Assembly: GCA_016165875.1 (NCBI GenBank)
Contig: JABBOT010000015.1
Span: forward strand, 3,765,928-3,829,927
DNA length: 64,000 nt
Source: Acanthopleura granulata
Lineage: Eukaryota > Mollusca > Polyplacophora > Chitonida > Chitonidae
Direction: 5' to 3'
In this document: piece by piece, positions 40,301 through 51,200 of the stretch
Position numbering within the stretch: position 1 is the first letter of the stretch
Layout of the letters: every line of letters starts with the position of its first letter
Translations under genes and position numbers: made by a program
Notes under the pieces: model-generated
Seen by the model: only the letters and a program-made list of their open reading frames with translations
Told to the model about the DNA's origin: nothing
The model's database searches: none

Positions 40301-40550
40301 TGATGTCCTGTTCAGGAATCGTCGCACCCACCAACTGGAGGAGCGCCAAATTCACAGGGAGCTCCTCTATAGCGCGCGAAATTACAGCCTGGTCGAACGG
40401 ACATTTCTTCTGATGGAGCTTCGAGAGACAGGCTTTGCAGACTGTGTGGCCGCAGCCGAGGCTTATGGGTAACTCCACGGAGTCATTAAACGTCTTGTAG
40501 CAGACAGGACAGGAAAGGAACTCTGTCCATTGTGGAGGCTGGATTGGCAT
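16395..40550 (-). CDS. RC3H: Roquin (RC3H1/RC3H2 orthologue), complete, 17 coding exons
   Basis: CDS exons from start to stop: 40550-40205, 39386-39156, 38647-38472, 37670-37470, 36986-36854, 36151-35923, 33664-33461, 32438-32206, 31399-31116, 30144-29841, 28194-28070, 22084-21942, 20555-20399, 19171-18957, 18202-18028, 17503-17330, 16490-16395 (TAG). All phases match, giving about 1141 aa, close to vertebrate Roquin-1. The RING has C14, C17, C33, H35, C38, C41, C50 and D53 ([14 protein letters not shown]). The HEPN/ROQ region (about 90-400) includes [43 protein letters not shown] and QWSSLLYGD. The CCCH finger is C413-x8-C422-x5-C428-x3-H432. A Pro/Tyr-rich region (about 500-700) and Glu-rich coiled coil (about 1000-1050) follow. 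Roquins bind stem-loop decay elements in 3'UTRs and recruit deadenylase in the cytoplasm. Exon 7's acceptor and exon 11's donor are the least certain. No frame breaks. Confidence 0.93.
16575..17205. repeat. About 22-bp purine-rich minisatellite in Roquin intron 16
   Basis: Degenerate units of AGAGCACAAGAGAAGCCAGAC type, about 28 copies. The strong strand asymmetry gives long open frames by chance on both strands. No clear relation to either flanking exon. Confidence 0.85.
17549..17571. repeat. Poly-T run, 23 bases
   Basis: Lies about 45 bases upstream, in transcript order, of the exon 16 acceptor (a poly-A run on the transcript strand). Confidence 0.95.
17726..18028 (-). repeat. 30-bp array of Roquin exon 15 donor copies
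   Basis: About ten units with a period of 30 bp. On the transcript strand each contains a form of ACTGGTGAGTGGACTAGGGA, matching the true exon 15 junction CACATATCACTG|GTGAGTGAAC at 18028/18027. Most copies keep GGTGAG; one reads GGTGAA. Read in the exon 15 frame, the array is open for 52 codons with [14 protein letters not shown] decapeptides before a stop at 17869-17871. Confidence 0.85.
18222..18407 (-). repeat. SINE abutting Roquin exon 15
   Basis: GGTGTTTTACGCCATACTCA, GCCAGCATTATGGTGGGAG and AGAGGAAGCCAGCCTCAGCT are present. The end nearest the exon lies about 20 bases from the acceptor at 18203. Confidence 0.75.
18517..18577. repeat. Short inverted repeat
   Basis: ATACTAATGGCTT near 18517 pairs with AAGCCATTAGTAT near 18564, with GTGTGG/TCACAC further in; hairpin of about 60 bases in an intron. 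Confidence 0.6.
19312..19462. mobile_element. MITE-like hairpin, about 60-bp arms
   Basis: GAAGGCTGAATACCATAAAT on the left is matched in reverse complement by ATTTATGGTATTCAGCCTTC on the right. The arms extend to GAAATGATAATCCA/TGGATTATCATTTC, leaving only about 25 bases in the loop. It lies in Roquin intron 13, about 140 bases from exon 14. Confidence 0.75.
19785..19965 (-). repeat. SINE with internal deletion
   Basis: Tail-side TGAAGAATACTTCACTTATA joins to AGAGGAAGCCAGCATGGACT and a tRNA-like end, TGAGAGGCTCCTGGGCATTT; the middle of the element is missing. Confidence 0.65.
21073..22010 (-). repeat. 69-bp array of Roquin exon 12 donor copies
   Basis: About 13 units at 69-bp spacing (for example, junction motifs at 21801, 21870 and 21939). 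On the transcript strand the unit contains CATCCACAGAGAGGTAAGTT, which matches the true exon 12 end GAGAG|GTAAGT at 21942. About seven decoys retain GGTAAG or GGTAAGC. The distal units near 21140-21300 read GGGAAG at that position and have lost the GT. Reading through in the exon frame meets TAA at the first junction. Confidence 0.88.
24195..24545. repeat. 24-bp minisatellite in Roquin intron 11
   Basis: Diverged GGTTTCCTCCAGGAGCTGCT-type units in two blocks separated by a C-rich segment at 24359-24383. The period is a multiple of three, so short open frames are expected by chance. Confidence 0.75.
24715..24772 (+). repeat. SINE tail fragment
   Basis: CCTATAAGTGAAATATTC, TTGAGTATAATGTAAAACTA and a CAATGAATC end; only the 3' part remains. 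Confidence 0.5.
26772..27545. repeat. 20-21-bp minisatellite
   Basis: About 37 units of GACACCACATGTGGCCTGTT or GACACCACATGTAGATTGGT type, with a higher-order duplication (27030-27110 resembles 27360-27440). The minus-strand frames stay open because the unit lacks stops; I do not consider these frames genes. No splice-site relation to exon 11 or 12 was seen. Confidence 0.9.
27861..28075 (-). repeat. 105-bp duplication spanning the Roquin exon 11 donor
   Basis: Two nearly identical 105-bp units (offset checked between 27961 and 28066), then a diverged end. The junction motif CACTGAG|GTAGTTACAG occurs at 28070 and 27965. Both are in phase 0, so donor choice would add exactly 35 codons ([18 protein letters not shown] is part of the insert). 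With neither donor used, the frame runs to a TGA near 27860. Confidence 0.85.
28469..28784. mobile_element. MITE-like element with about 25-bp imperfect termini
   Basis: The left end GGTGCGTATTTGGGACCAAC pairs with right end GGTGGTCCTAAATAACCACC in reverse complement. The interior is AT-rich and non-coding. A related relic lies at 12868-13085. Confidence 0.6.
29525..29766 (-). repeat. SINE downstream of Roquin exon 10
   Basis: Near-complete: TTATTTATTTAATT tail, GCCAGCATTATGG, CCGCAGGCTGCTGGCAGAC, TTGAACTCACAGC (B-box in reverse) and the tRNA-like end CTAACCCACTTGGCCCC. It lies about 75 bases beyond the exon 10 donor. Confidence 0.75.
31467..31680 (-). repeat. Degenerate SINE
   Basis: ATTGGTGTTTCATGCTGCAC, TCAAGAAATTTTAACTTATA and TTTATGGGAGGAGAAGCTCC resemble the family tail and core but are strongly diverged. 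Confidence 0.5.
31715..32130. repeat. 46-bp minisatellite in Roquin intron 8
   Basis: About nine highly uniform units around CTTGAGCATGGTACCAGACA and GGGTTACACTCTCATG. The uniformity suggests recent expansion. It starts about 75 bases beyond the exon 8 donor; similarity to that donor is at best weak (GGTACC versus GGTAGG). Confidence 0.9.
32450..32960. repeat. 50-bp minisatellite next to Roquin exon 8 acceptor
   Basis: About ten units around GATCAGCACAGTACAGAAAG and CAGGTTATCTGCTCAATACG. It abuts the polypyrimidine side of the exon 8 acceptor (exon start 32438) but contains no recognisable exon sequence. Confidence 0.88.
35240..35845. repeat. 58-bp minisatellite in Roquin intron 6
   Basis: About ten units of TTCCTAAACACATTCAACTG, AACCCAATCACATCCCAATG and TACCATTTAAATGCG. 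It ends about 80 bases from the exon 6 donor at 35923. The relation to that donor is not clear. Confidence 0.9.
36545..36870 (-). repeat. Irregular array of Roquin exon 5 donor copies
   Basis: On the transcript strand, about ten units (spacing about 19-25 bp) contain variants of GACCCCTCCCCAGGTATGTG, matching the true exon 5 end GACCCATCCCCAG|GTATGTG at 36854. The most distal unit also carries TATGCCCCCACCTGGAACTG, a copy of exon 5 coding sequence about 40 bases before the junction. Reading through reaches TGA directly after the junction. Confidence 0.82.
37195..37410. repeat. Two-copy repeat, about 125 bp
   Basis: CTCTCCCATGTAAAATTCATCAA, then GTGTCCCCTTTCCAATTATT, recurs as CCATGTTAAATTCATCAACA, then GTGTCCCATTTTCAAATTTT, in Roquin intron 4. 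Confidence 0.6.
38055..38272 (-). repeat. SINE in Roquin intron 3
   Basis: TTATTTATTTATTTCATTGC, CGCAATACTCAAAATATTTC, CTGCAGGATGCCGGCAGACC and TGGACTTGAACTCACAG. Confidence 0.7.
39958..40128 (+). repeat. SINE with internal deletion in Roquin intron 1
   Basis: tRNA-like start (GCGCATTGACCAAGGGAGCC, GTGAGTTCAAGTCCAG), then a direct jump to TTTCCTCCCACCATAATGC and the tail AAAACATCGATCAAATGAATAAA. Confidence 0.7.
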
Positions 40551-40625
40551 GATTGAGACAGGATCTACTGTTTATCAATGTGATAAATAATAGAGTACAC
40601 CACTTCAGGAGAACGCTGAAGCCAA
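40205..40625 (-). other. RC3H: Roquin start-codon exon with 5'UTR acceptor
   Basis: Going 5' from the ATG at 40550, the exon extends to a TTTTGCAG acceptor ending at 40626, so 40625-40551 is 5'UTR. The ATG is supported by N-terminal family similarity ([17 protein letters not shown]) and by the RING starting at residue 14. Confidence 0.7.
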
Positions 40626-41754
40626 CTGCAAAACAAAAAAACAGTTCGATGATAAACAGTAAACAACCTACCTGTAACATTTCACCCCAAACAAATTTTT
40701 AAAGGCAAAATATCATAAAATACATGTAAGCAGGATTAGCTGTTCTGTGGCTCAACTGACCTAACAATTCTTTATTTTTTTCGAACATCCAAATGATCTG
40801 CAAGGAGCTGGAGGTGACAAATAACATTGCGTTAAATGGATGAATGATGATGTTTGCCGATTTTTAAAGTTTACTGAACTGCAGGTCACTAAAACTGTCA
40901 TACTTGAAGGTTGGGCAAATTCTGATTAGTTTTATAGAAAATTTTCTTGTCGAAAAGCTTTATTTTTTTTTTTTCATTTTTTTAAAGAAAAATCTTACTC
41001 AAGGGCTACCTCGCCTGGGTAAAATTTGCTCTGATTTCACCTCCAGTAGTCTAGTCAAGTGAACTAAAGACAGTGCTGTTGATTGGCTCACAGCTGCATT
41101 ACTGCAAATCTACGAATATGGTGTTGGTGTACTCTGCAATCTGTAGAACAAGCTATATTTTGAGGGCAATGCCAGATAGCATGAAAGCCATGCTTTAAAA
41201 TGAACTGAGGTCAATTATGAAACAGCGAGCCTTCAACACATGTGTTATATTAACAATCAGCGATATTTAACAGCTGTCCACATATACGTTTGCTTGCAGA
41301 CAATGTGTCATTCCCGGTCAACTCAGCCTGTCAACTGTGCCAGTTTAGTAATCAAGCATTATAATTTGGAATTCAGCCACTATATTATATGTTTTACACC
41401 AAATGGGTAAAACGTCGGACAAATCAGTGGGGTGTCAGGTGGGAGGCTTCCTTGAAAATTAGATTGTGTCACATGGAAATAAAACATGTGTTAGGTATAC
41501 TTACCCCAGGTCTCTGCACAGGTAAATGTGCAATGATCCAAATACCTGAAACTTTTCACCTCCCTCGATCATAGTAACAACTGTTTTACCCGACTGACAT
41601 CACGGTGTAAATCCAAAATATTTTCACTTCATTAAAAATACTTTAAAGATGTTAGTAACTTTGGCCACATTGACAGTTGCCATTTTTGATAATCTGATCA
41701 ACAATAACAGCACTTTGTCCACAGAGGCTGTTCTTTCCATGCATTTCCACTTAC

Positions 41755-41830
41755 TATGTCCTGTTCTGGGAGAGTGAAAGTGGGCTCCGGGTGCCGCCAT
41801 GTTACCGCGCAAACAGATAGGACAAACATC
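41755..41830 (-). promoter_or_regulatory. Putative Roquin first (non-coding) exon and YY1-like site
   Basis: On the - strand a TAACATGGCGGCACC stretch (+ strand GCCGCCATGTTAC near 41793-41806) matches the YY1/TISU-type motif. It is followed by a good donor, CATA|GTAAGTGG, at 41755/41754. Splicing to 40625 would join it to the ATG exon. The ATG in this motif opens a frame that overlaps the Roquin start in another frame. Transcript ends are inferred. Confidence 0.4.
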
Positions 41831-42245
41831 GGCGGAAGGCACGGACTTTCAAATGGCCTACCATCAACACGAAACGATATTCTTCTAGAAGAGATACTAT
41901 GTATTTGTCACAAATTGTGTCTTTAACTGACTCTGTATTTATTAGGCGCAGTTTCACAATATTCTCAAACTCTGTGTCATGCCTACATGCGTTGTTGTTG
42001 TAGCGATATGGTAAAGTTACAACAATATGCATAAAAATTTAATGGCAACCTCTACCAATAAAGCTTTCTGTCTGGTTAACTTACCGGTACTTTCAAACAC
42101 CTCTCGGTGCATTTAATTTCTGTCCAGTCAACTTCTAAATAATCGAAGCTGCTGCAATATAAGATGGATTATTTCAGCTAACGTCCATGGTTGCCCTCAG
42201 CATTTCCGGGGAGCCCCTGCTTGGAGTTATCTCCCCATTTCCAAA
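41830..42245. promoter_or_regulatory. Presumed bidirectional promoter, Roquin and NUBPL
   Basis: Roquin (-) and NUBPL (+) are head to head. The putative Roquin first exon and the NUBPL ATG at 42246 are about 415 bp apart. No TATA box is obvious in a suitable position on either strand. The role is inferred from gene orientation alone. Confidence 0.45.
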
Positions 42246-45200
42246 ATGTCTGCCTCCGTGGGGAGAGTGCTTTGCGCATTTGCGAGTTGTAAAACTCGAC
42301 CTGTAATTATTTTTTCCAGGTTTTTATCGTCCAGCGGAAGTACAGATGTAAGAATTTTGTGTTTTGGAACGATTAAGTGAAGTCATGCATCTTGCACTCC
42401 ATGCAAAACTGAAAAGTGTTGTACTGAAAGTCTGATTTGATGAAAAGGACTAGTGTCCAAGGGGAGAGCACTCTTACTTCTCTTACTTCTCCCGTTACAT
42501 GTAAATAGCTTTGACACGTTGCTGAATGGGAGGTATTCTTTTCCAGTGGCTTCATTGATGAGGTCACTTATCCGTGTATGCTAATGAATATCTGACAAGC
42601 AGATACTAAGCGTGCGAATTAGTGACGACATGCGTGAAGATACAGGAAAAGAACGAATGTGTTGCACAGTATTGGCTTTGTGCTTGGTGTATTTTTTTTT
42701 TTTTTTTTTGCAGATACAAAAGCCTCGTTTTCAAAATATGAACAAACTGGCTTAGCCTATCTCTTAACATTAGAGTGAGGACAATGCCACTGACTTCTTG
42801 CTCTTTTCTTAGCTACTTACTAGAACATCTGTTATTTCATAAACATATTCATCTGCCTTTCCTAGCCAAGGATCTCGGCTGTGATCTTTAATATGGGGTT
42901 AGGCACAGCTGAGGAGCTATGCAGGTTAAAATAGTGGTATAGCTTAGCACATCTAAACTCTGCACTACGAAAATCCGTGCAAAATGAGCCAAGACATGCA
43001 TGAACCGGGTAAAACTGAGGTAAACTATCTTCACCAAGACATTCCCTGTTCTTCTGCCAATTTTTTTCACATTCTGTAGCTTTTGTGACCAGTGAATCCA
43101 TGCTAATTCACATTTGTGACTTACACTCGCATACGTTGTCGACAACTTGACCTAAATAAACTGGGTTGTTGCTCTGCATTCATGCGCATCTGTGGTCTAG
43201 GCATAGATTTGTTTAGTATTGATGTAAATTTCTACATATAATGTCACAGAAAGGTCAACCCGCACTAAGCCTGCAGACCTCGTTGGTATAGATTGTAAAA
43301 AAAACATGGCAGTATGTGCCATCTGACCATATTTTTCGCTGCGGCTAAAATTTACAAGGGAATGGTTTGGTAACACTTTGTAGAAATTGTGGCCAAATGC
43401 GCGCAAATGTTTCAGCTTTCAGAATTTAGGTGCTATTTGTGTATACAGGGAGAGTCTGGCACACGTGAGTGGAATTGAACAAGAGGGTAGCTTCTTGCAA
43501 GCTTTATACCAACATCGTGTTCACATAGCGCTCGTGCTAAGGTTGACCAGCGGTCCCCGTGTATCAGTATATTTAAGCTACCCTTAGACCCTGATCTTGG
43601 GCTACTGCCTTTCCGTAATCATACATCCAGGAAAAAAACTGAAGTAAATAAGGTGATGAACACCAAAAATCCAGCTCTGATCTGTTCACTCTAATGTTTA
43701 AAGGTGGGCAAATCTCGTTTGTATATGTACTTTTAGAAAATAAGACAATAGGTAGTCACGCATGTGCCTTGCTGCTGTGCTTGACGTCATGAGGTGGTTT
43801 ATTGATTTTTATTCCATATATATTTGCCAACGCTTATTACATTTTAACTCTAGCGTGTCTGTCAAGATAGAATGGTTGTCTTGCATAATGGATACTTAAA
43901 GGGGAGATAAATCTATTGTACATTAACATATTACAGTACCATAATCCAAAATGGAGATAACATTCAGGTCATCCCAGATGTGAAGAATTAATCAGTACTG
44001 TTTATAATCCAGACTTTTCCATTTTACCAGACTTCTAAATCCCAGTTTGAAGGGAACCCTAAATTCACAATGCGGCAAAAAGAACAGATGTCCAAAGGGT
44101 TGCCAAAGAAGTTACCTGTGGCAGATGTCAAACACGTGATCGTAGTGGCTTCTGGGAAGGGCGGGGTTGGCAAATCAACCACTGCAGGTGAATTTATTTT
44201 TTTCAGCTGTGCATAGACTACCATTGCCTACTACTGTGATCTGTCTACAGTAGATGGACTTGGGGTGCTACCGTTATTTAAATTTCCAATGTTCAGAAAA
44301 GTAAAATTTTGAGTCCATCCATGGCTCTCAGAGAAATCACCCCACATATCTGAACACATCTCGATGAAGGTGTTCTCAAGTTCATTTTTATGTTCTTCTC
44401 TGTTCAGTTAGATTACATAGACTGAAGCTATGCCTACAAACAGCAATAAAAAGATATTTCTGATGTTCAGAAAAATAAAATTTTGAGTCCCTTTATGGCA
44501 TGTACACCTACAAACAACGATAAAAACATTTTAGCTTTCCGGATGTTTTCGATGCCAGTTACATTTTGGAAAAAAACAGGTGTGTTAGGTGACTTTTTTA
44601 AAATGGCTGTCAACAGCAAGCCATGCAGTACATTTGATGTTCTCGCAGCTCACATGACCACAAGACAGCTCGAGTGAATTAGTTTAATCAGCAAGATTAG
44701 TAAATTAATAACATGGTGGTTGAGATTCAAATGGATAAAAGACAAAGAAATGGACAAAAGTAGAGTGTTGGAGTCCCACTGGTGTTATTTGAGTTTGTGT
44801 TCAGAAATTCTGAGTGATTTTTTTGAGAGCCAGGGATGACGTGGTCATCATATCCTAAACATTTCCATCATTCATTTCATCATTTGCTAGCCACTGCTGC
44901 AGGCAAGAAAAGTTCCAGGATGTGCGCCATTTCTGTTAAACAGTGGTTCATCTCTGGCAGACACACTCCAACAAAGAATCTAAACGAGCAGAAATGAATC
45001 CTTGTTGACAGCATATGCAACATGATTTTGTCTCTGTGAAGACAAATTTGTTGTGCATTTAGACTTGATTTTAACTATGATGTCATGACTTAATTTTAAT
45101 TTCCAAATGTTTCCATTTTCTTCTTGTTTCAGTTAATCTGGCATTAGGGATTGCTTCCAGTGATACAGTGAGTAGACGTGTAAAAGACGGTATTTAAGTA

Positions 45201-48200
45201 GTAATAAGAGGAGCAGGTTGTGGCCGAGTGGTCAGGGTTCTTGAGTTTCTAGCCTAATTCACACGAGACGAGATTTCATTCCAGTATTCCGAGAGGGAAT
45301 TTTCTTGATTCCACCACTCTCATTGTACTCTGTGCAGTCTTGTCCACATGCTTTTTGTTGGTGGTTTTTTTTCAGGCAAATAAATAAATGAGGAATAATA
45401 ATAAGTAGCTTGAGCCATGCCTGTCATATTTTGGTGATAATCCAGTCAGCCAGTCATGACTGAAAAATAAAAAAATAACGTTGTGTTGGTCGTAAATTAA
45501 AGTATGTTATTATTTAATAAAGGTAAGTGATGATTTTGTAGTCTACACTGAGTTAATTATACATAGAATTGGCATTTTAGCTAAACTTTCTGAGGACCAT
45601 GTTACGAAGTGTGTGTATTTTACTCATCTGTGAATAATTGCAGATATGTGCTCGCGTAATATTATTTGTATCATTGAGAATGATAAAGAAAACCTGTATT
45701 TGTCTCCCTTTTGTCTTGTTCTCAGTCTTGCAGGGTGGGTTTGTTGGACGCTGACATCTATGGCCCCTCCATACCCAAACTGATGAACCTGGGAGGAGGG
45801 GTGGAACTCACAGAGCGTAAGTCAAATATGTGAAAGTGAAATTGTATGTTTTTTATTTATTTTGATTGGTGTTTTACACCGTACTCAAGAATATTGCACT
45901 TATACGAAGGCAGCTAGTATTGTGGAGGAAGGAAACCGGGCAGAACTCCGGGGAAACCCACCACCATCCGCAGGTTGCTGGCAGACCTTCCCACTTATGG
46001 CCGGAAAGGAATCCAGCACGAGCTGGATTTGACCTCACAGTGACGGCATTGGTGGGAGGCTTCTGGGTCATTGCGATGCGATGGCACGCTAACTGACTGA
46101 TCCACGGAAGCCCCGAAGATGAAAGTGCAATTTTCAGAGTGATTTTTGTACCTTTTTAATTTGATTTTTAAGACAAAACTACATTGGCTGGGTTTATCAA
46201 GTTCACAGCTTCACAGAATGTAGTATTTTATCAGTGTGCACAGAATAATGTAATAAGAGTAAACATCTTACAAACATGGCCTGGCCCTGCGGTGGAGGAC
46301 GTTAGGGTGCTAGTGCTGTACAGTGACCCTGGTGACTCTCATTGATGTGGTCGTTTGGAGTTCAAGTCCAACTCATGCTGGCTTCCTCTCCAGCCGTATG
46401 TGGGAAGGTGTGCCAGCAACCTGTGGATGGTCTTGGGCCAAATGAGTTAATAATCCTAACCACATTATTTCACTTTGTAATAAACAGTAACATAATGTTT
46501 TACAAGGATTCCATTCTCACCAATTATATGTTATGGCGAAAGAAAGAATTAGTTATGTTTGATGCTGTTGCCCTATGGTTTTGCCAGTGTAAACTGCTGA
46601 TTTCATTTCGGAAATTTCTTTCATTTTTACAGAGCAGCTGATGAAACCATTAGTTAACTATGGCATTAAGTGGTAGGTAGGTGTTGTCATTGTCCAGAGC
46701 TTATACTAATGTAGACACAAATTGTCCTATTAAATTTCTACAATATAGACACAAAAAGTTCTAAATACTTTTTTCCTTTTATATTTATAACTTTCGCATA
46801 GTAAAGTTTGAAAAAGTAAAGGGTTGCTCCCATCCCTACATGTACGTCCTATTCTCTTGATTATTGCGATACATGATATACCCATAGACATATTTTACTC
46901 ATGTGTCAGCTTAGTCTGTTGCTTTCAACATGTCTGCAGGCTTTTTGGACTCCCATATTATCAGAATTGTCTGTTGCTTTCAACATGTCTGCAGGCTTTT
47001 TGGACTCCCATATTATCAGAATTGTCTGTTGCTTTCAACATGTCTGCAGGCTTTTTGGACTCCCATATTATCAGAATTGTCTGTTGCTTTCAACATGTCT
47101 GCAGGCTTTTTGGACTCCCATATTATCAGAATTGTCTGTTGCTTTCAGCATGTCTGTAGGCTTTTTGAACTCCCATATTATCAGAATTGTCTGTTGCTTT
47201 CAGCATGTCCATGGGGTTTATAGACTTGTGTATTTGCAGCATTTTCTGTTGCTTTCAGGATGTCTTTGGGGTTTATGAACACCTGTATTATCAGCATTGT
47301 CTGTTGCTTTCAGCGTGCCCATGGGTTTTTGGACTGCTGTATTATCAGCAATGTGTGTTGCTTTTAGCATGTCTGTGAGGCTGGTGGACTCATTTACCAG
47401 ACTCGCCACGATATGGCTGAGATATTGCCGATGTGGCGTTAAGCCATAATCATTCATTCATTCATTTACCAGAATTGTCTGTTGCTTTCAACATGTCGGG
47501 GAGGGGGGGGGGTGTGGACTCATGTACCACCATTCTTAGTTGCTTTTAGCATGTCTCTGAGGTTTTGGACTACTGTATTGTCAGCATTGTCTGTTGCTTT
47601 CAACATGGGTGGGGGGTTTTGGACTCATGTACCACCATTGTCAGTTGCTTTCAACATGTCTCTGGGGTTTATGGACTACTGTATTGTCAGCATTGTCTGT
47701 TGCTTTCAACATGGGTGGGGGGTTTTGGACTCATGTACCACCATTGTCAGTTGCTTTCAACATGTCTCTGGGGTTTATGGACTACTGTATTGTCAGCATT
47801 GTCTGTTGCTTTCAACATGGGTGGGGGGTTTTGGACTCATGTACCAGCATTGTCTGTTGCTTTCAACATGTCTCTGGGGTTTATTGACTCATGTATTGGC
47901 ATTGTCTGTTGCTTTTAGCATGTCTATGGGGTTTATGGTGGACGAGAAGTCGCCTATTGTCTGGCGTGGCCTGATGGTGATGTCTGCGATACAGAGACTA
48001 CTCAGGCAGGTAAGAAGTTATTTCATTGGGTAAGGAGGTTACTTTGACAGGAATAACTGTAACCTATTTTACAAGGCACTGTATCTGTATAGTAGAAGGT
48101 TATTCTTTAAACATATATGTAATCATTTTGTTTAAACAGAGCAGTGTTTCAGCATAAAGAGAAAACATGAACCATGCTTATATGTGCAGATTGAAACTGG

Positions 48201-51200
48201 CTGAGGGGTGAAAAATGCATGCCTTTCTGTCACTGTGCGAGGTGAAGGCTAAAGCCCTTCCTTGCACAGCGAATTTTCAGATTTTTCTTGGCTGTCAGTG
48301 ATCATGAGACATTTGTGTCAATAAGTGATGGACAGGGTTCATATTGCCATTTCAGTAGTGTAACGTTCTTTTGAGACCATCGATGTAGTGTGTATATGTA
48401 TACTTCACATGTGGAAAAGTTGGTCATTAACTTACCAAAGGTTGGTGGTTTATACAGGGTACACCACCTTCCTCCGCCCATAGAAACAACTGCCATTGTA
48501 TATAAAGTGTGAAAGTCTTGGGTATGACTTAAAGCAGCAGTGATAAAAATAAATAAATATATGGGTAACAAAAGCACCTTTCCAGCGCTTATGCTTGCAG
48601 AGTTTAGATGGGGATTTCTCGTTGGCTCAATTGGTGGAAGACTGGACTTCTACGGTGAAGATCAGCTGGTCTGAAATCCCACGGAGTAAAACTCTTCATT
48701 CATTACACATGTCAGGAGGCAGGACTGTTTCAGATAATACCTGTCAGTCATGTTGTAGGTGGCGTGGGGTCCTTTAGATTACCTGGTGATTGACATGCCA
48801 CCAGGAACTGGCGACGCCCAGTTGACTCTTTCCCAAAATATCCCTATTTCAGGTAAGGAAATGCAAAAGAACATGTAAAAGAGGGGACATCTCTGATTTA
48901 CACAGTTTCACGTAGCACTGTACGTAGGGTGTAGGTTGTGTATATGTGGTACAGTATCTCCTGATTGCTCTGATCCTCTTTCTACAATTGTGGGAAACTA
49001 AAGATCTGACATTTTAAGCATCTTGATCTGTGAAATGTAAGTTTAATGAAAACTTGTCTTTCAAAGCTCATTCTTGTACAGAAAAATAGCTGTCACTCGC
49101 ATGACATTTACAGTCACTTCTATCGCAGTGTGCATAAGGTGCACTGACAAATTTTGACATTATGCAATGAATCTAGTGAGGAGATACTAATTTATTTTTG
49201 TTGTGTGTAGGGATGCTCCATGAAAACATACTCAGAACAAAATCTATGAAAAGTTTGTGTTGAAAAAACAAAACCAGCTAATATTCATCTCATTGCAGTA
49301 GTGAGTATTAGATAAAAGCAGGGACCTCTGTGGCCAAGGGGGTTAGCATGGTAGAGCGGCACAATTACCCAGGAGCCTCTCACCAATGTAGTCATAAGTT
49401 CAAGCCCATCTCATGCTGGCTTGCTCTTCGTTTGTATGTGGGAAGGTATACCAGCAACCTGCAGTTGGTTGTGGGTTTCCTCCGAGCTCTGCCTGGTCTC
49501 CTCCTACCACAATGCTACCCTTATGTGAAATATTCTTGAGTACAGTGTAAAACACCAATCAAATAAATAATTAGATCAAAGGTCTTCTGAAAAATAGTGG
49601 GAAAAATGTGGCATTTCCTTGTAGAAAAAAAAATGATAGCGAAATTTTTAAATAAAAATTTTTTAAATATTTTTAAATAAAATTTTTGCATGTGCAGGCA
49701 TGTACAATGAAGAAATATTTGTTTATCTTTATTGCAAAATTTTTATAGAAAACCAACAAATGTTCATCTCGAATAGCTGGAAAAATGTCTATGAACTTCC
49801 TGCCATTCAGTTGTTGAGTACAATGTAAAACCCAAACACACAAACACTGAAAAAACGTTTCTATCTTTTGCATGAAAGCCTAGAAAATGTAATACTATCC
49901 AGATTTTTAATGAAAATTGTTACATTTTTCCTAGGAGCTGTTATAGTGACCACCCCTCAGGACATTGCCCTGCTGGACGCTCGTAAAGGGGCGGAAATGT
50001 TTCGTAAGGTGGAGGTCCCCGTCTTGGGCCTCGTTCAAAACATGAGTGTGTACGTTTGCCCGAAATGTGGACATCAAGAACATATATTTGGGGAGGGAGG
50101 AGGTCATCGTGTGGCTCAGGACATGGGACTGGATGTGTTAGGTATGTGTGTTTGATATCATCAACTCAGTTGTTGTTGCATGATATATTGTCGCTGTGCA
50201 TGTCTGTCTGTCTGCTTGTCTGTCAGTATACATCCATGCTGGCACATTTGGGCAAGGATAAGGTGATTTTGTAGCTAAGGACCTGTAGGTTTGATGTGTT
50301 AGGTGTGTGTGTATTTTATGTCTTGTCAGTACATGTGTTTATGTTATCAGCCGAGTTGTTGGGACATGATATATGGTCTGTCTGCTTGTCTGTATGTCTT
50401 TGTGTATAGTGCTCATTGTTGTTAAAACTGTACATGTATCTGTTATGGTTTGTTTCTGCCATTGTGTATGCAAGGTCCAGGTGTGGTGATATCTAAATGC
50501 ATTGTTATATTTCCTGTCTGTCAGTCTGTCTGTCTCAACAACACCATATACATGTTTATCTGAGAATAGCTTCATTCCTTGTTAAGGAGCATTGTTGTCG
50601 TTTGCTCCCACAGTTCATGTTTGTGACATTGTTACTTCCATTTTAATATTGTCGATAACATCAGTTTCCACATTTACTGTCCATGGAAGAAAATCACTGT
50701 TGCTCATGTGACCAGTAGTGGTTAGAGAGTCCGCCTCATGGTCAGGTGATCCAGGTTCAAGTTTGGGTCATACCAAAGACTTTAAAGATGGTACTTGTTG
50801 TTGCCTCGTTTGGCGCTCAGCATGGTGTTAGGACTGGTTGGGCCGGCATCAGTATAATGTGACAGGGTGGGGTGTCATGTCTGGTGTCTTTGGCAAGATG
50901 TTCCAGTGGAAGCAGCACTTTGGCTGCATTTACTCGCTCTACCACAAGAAGACACACTATATGCACACACCAGAAGGACTCCTTGTCGTCATATGACTGA
51001 AATATTGTCATGTATGACATTGAACCCCCAAGCACTGGCTCACTTACATGACCAGAGTGTCATGCAGGATAATGATTGGGTTAAACAGGGTGCACTAAAG
51101 AGGGGTAACTGTTAGAAGGTTTACTTGAAAGATGTCAGATCAAACCTAGACCTCCAAAAGGCTAGAAAACAGACAACAGTTTTTCAGTGAAGCTTCACTA

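Noticed and set aside
47482..48033. 183-codon plus-strand frame overlapping NUBPL exon 6
   Set aside because: The upstream part is the 55-bp acceptor array; only the exon 6 stretch from 47919 is real coding sequence.
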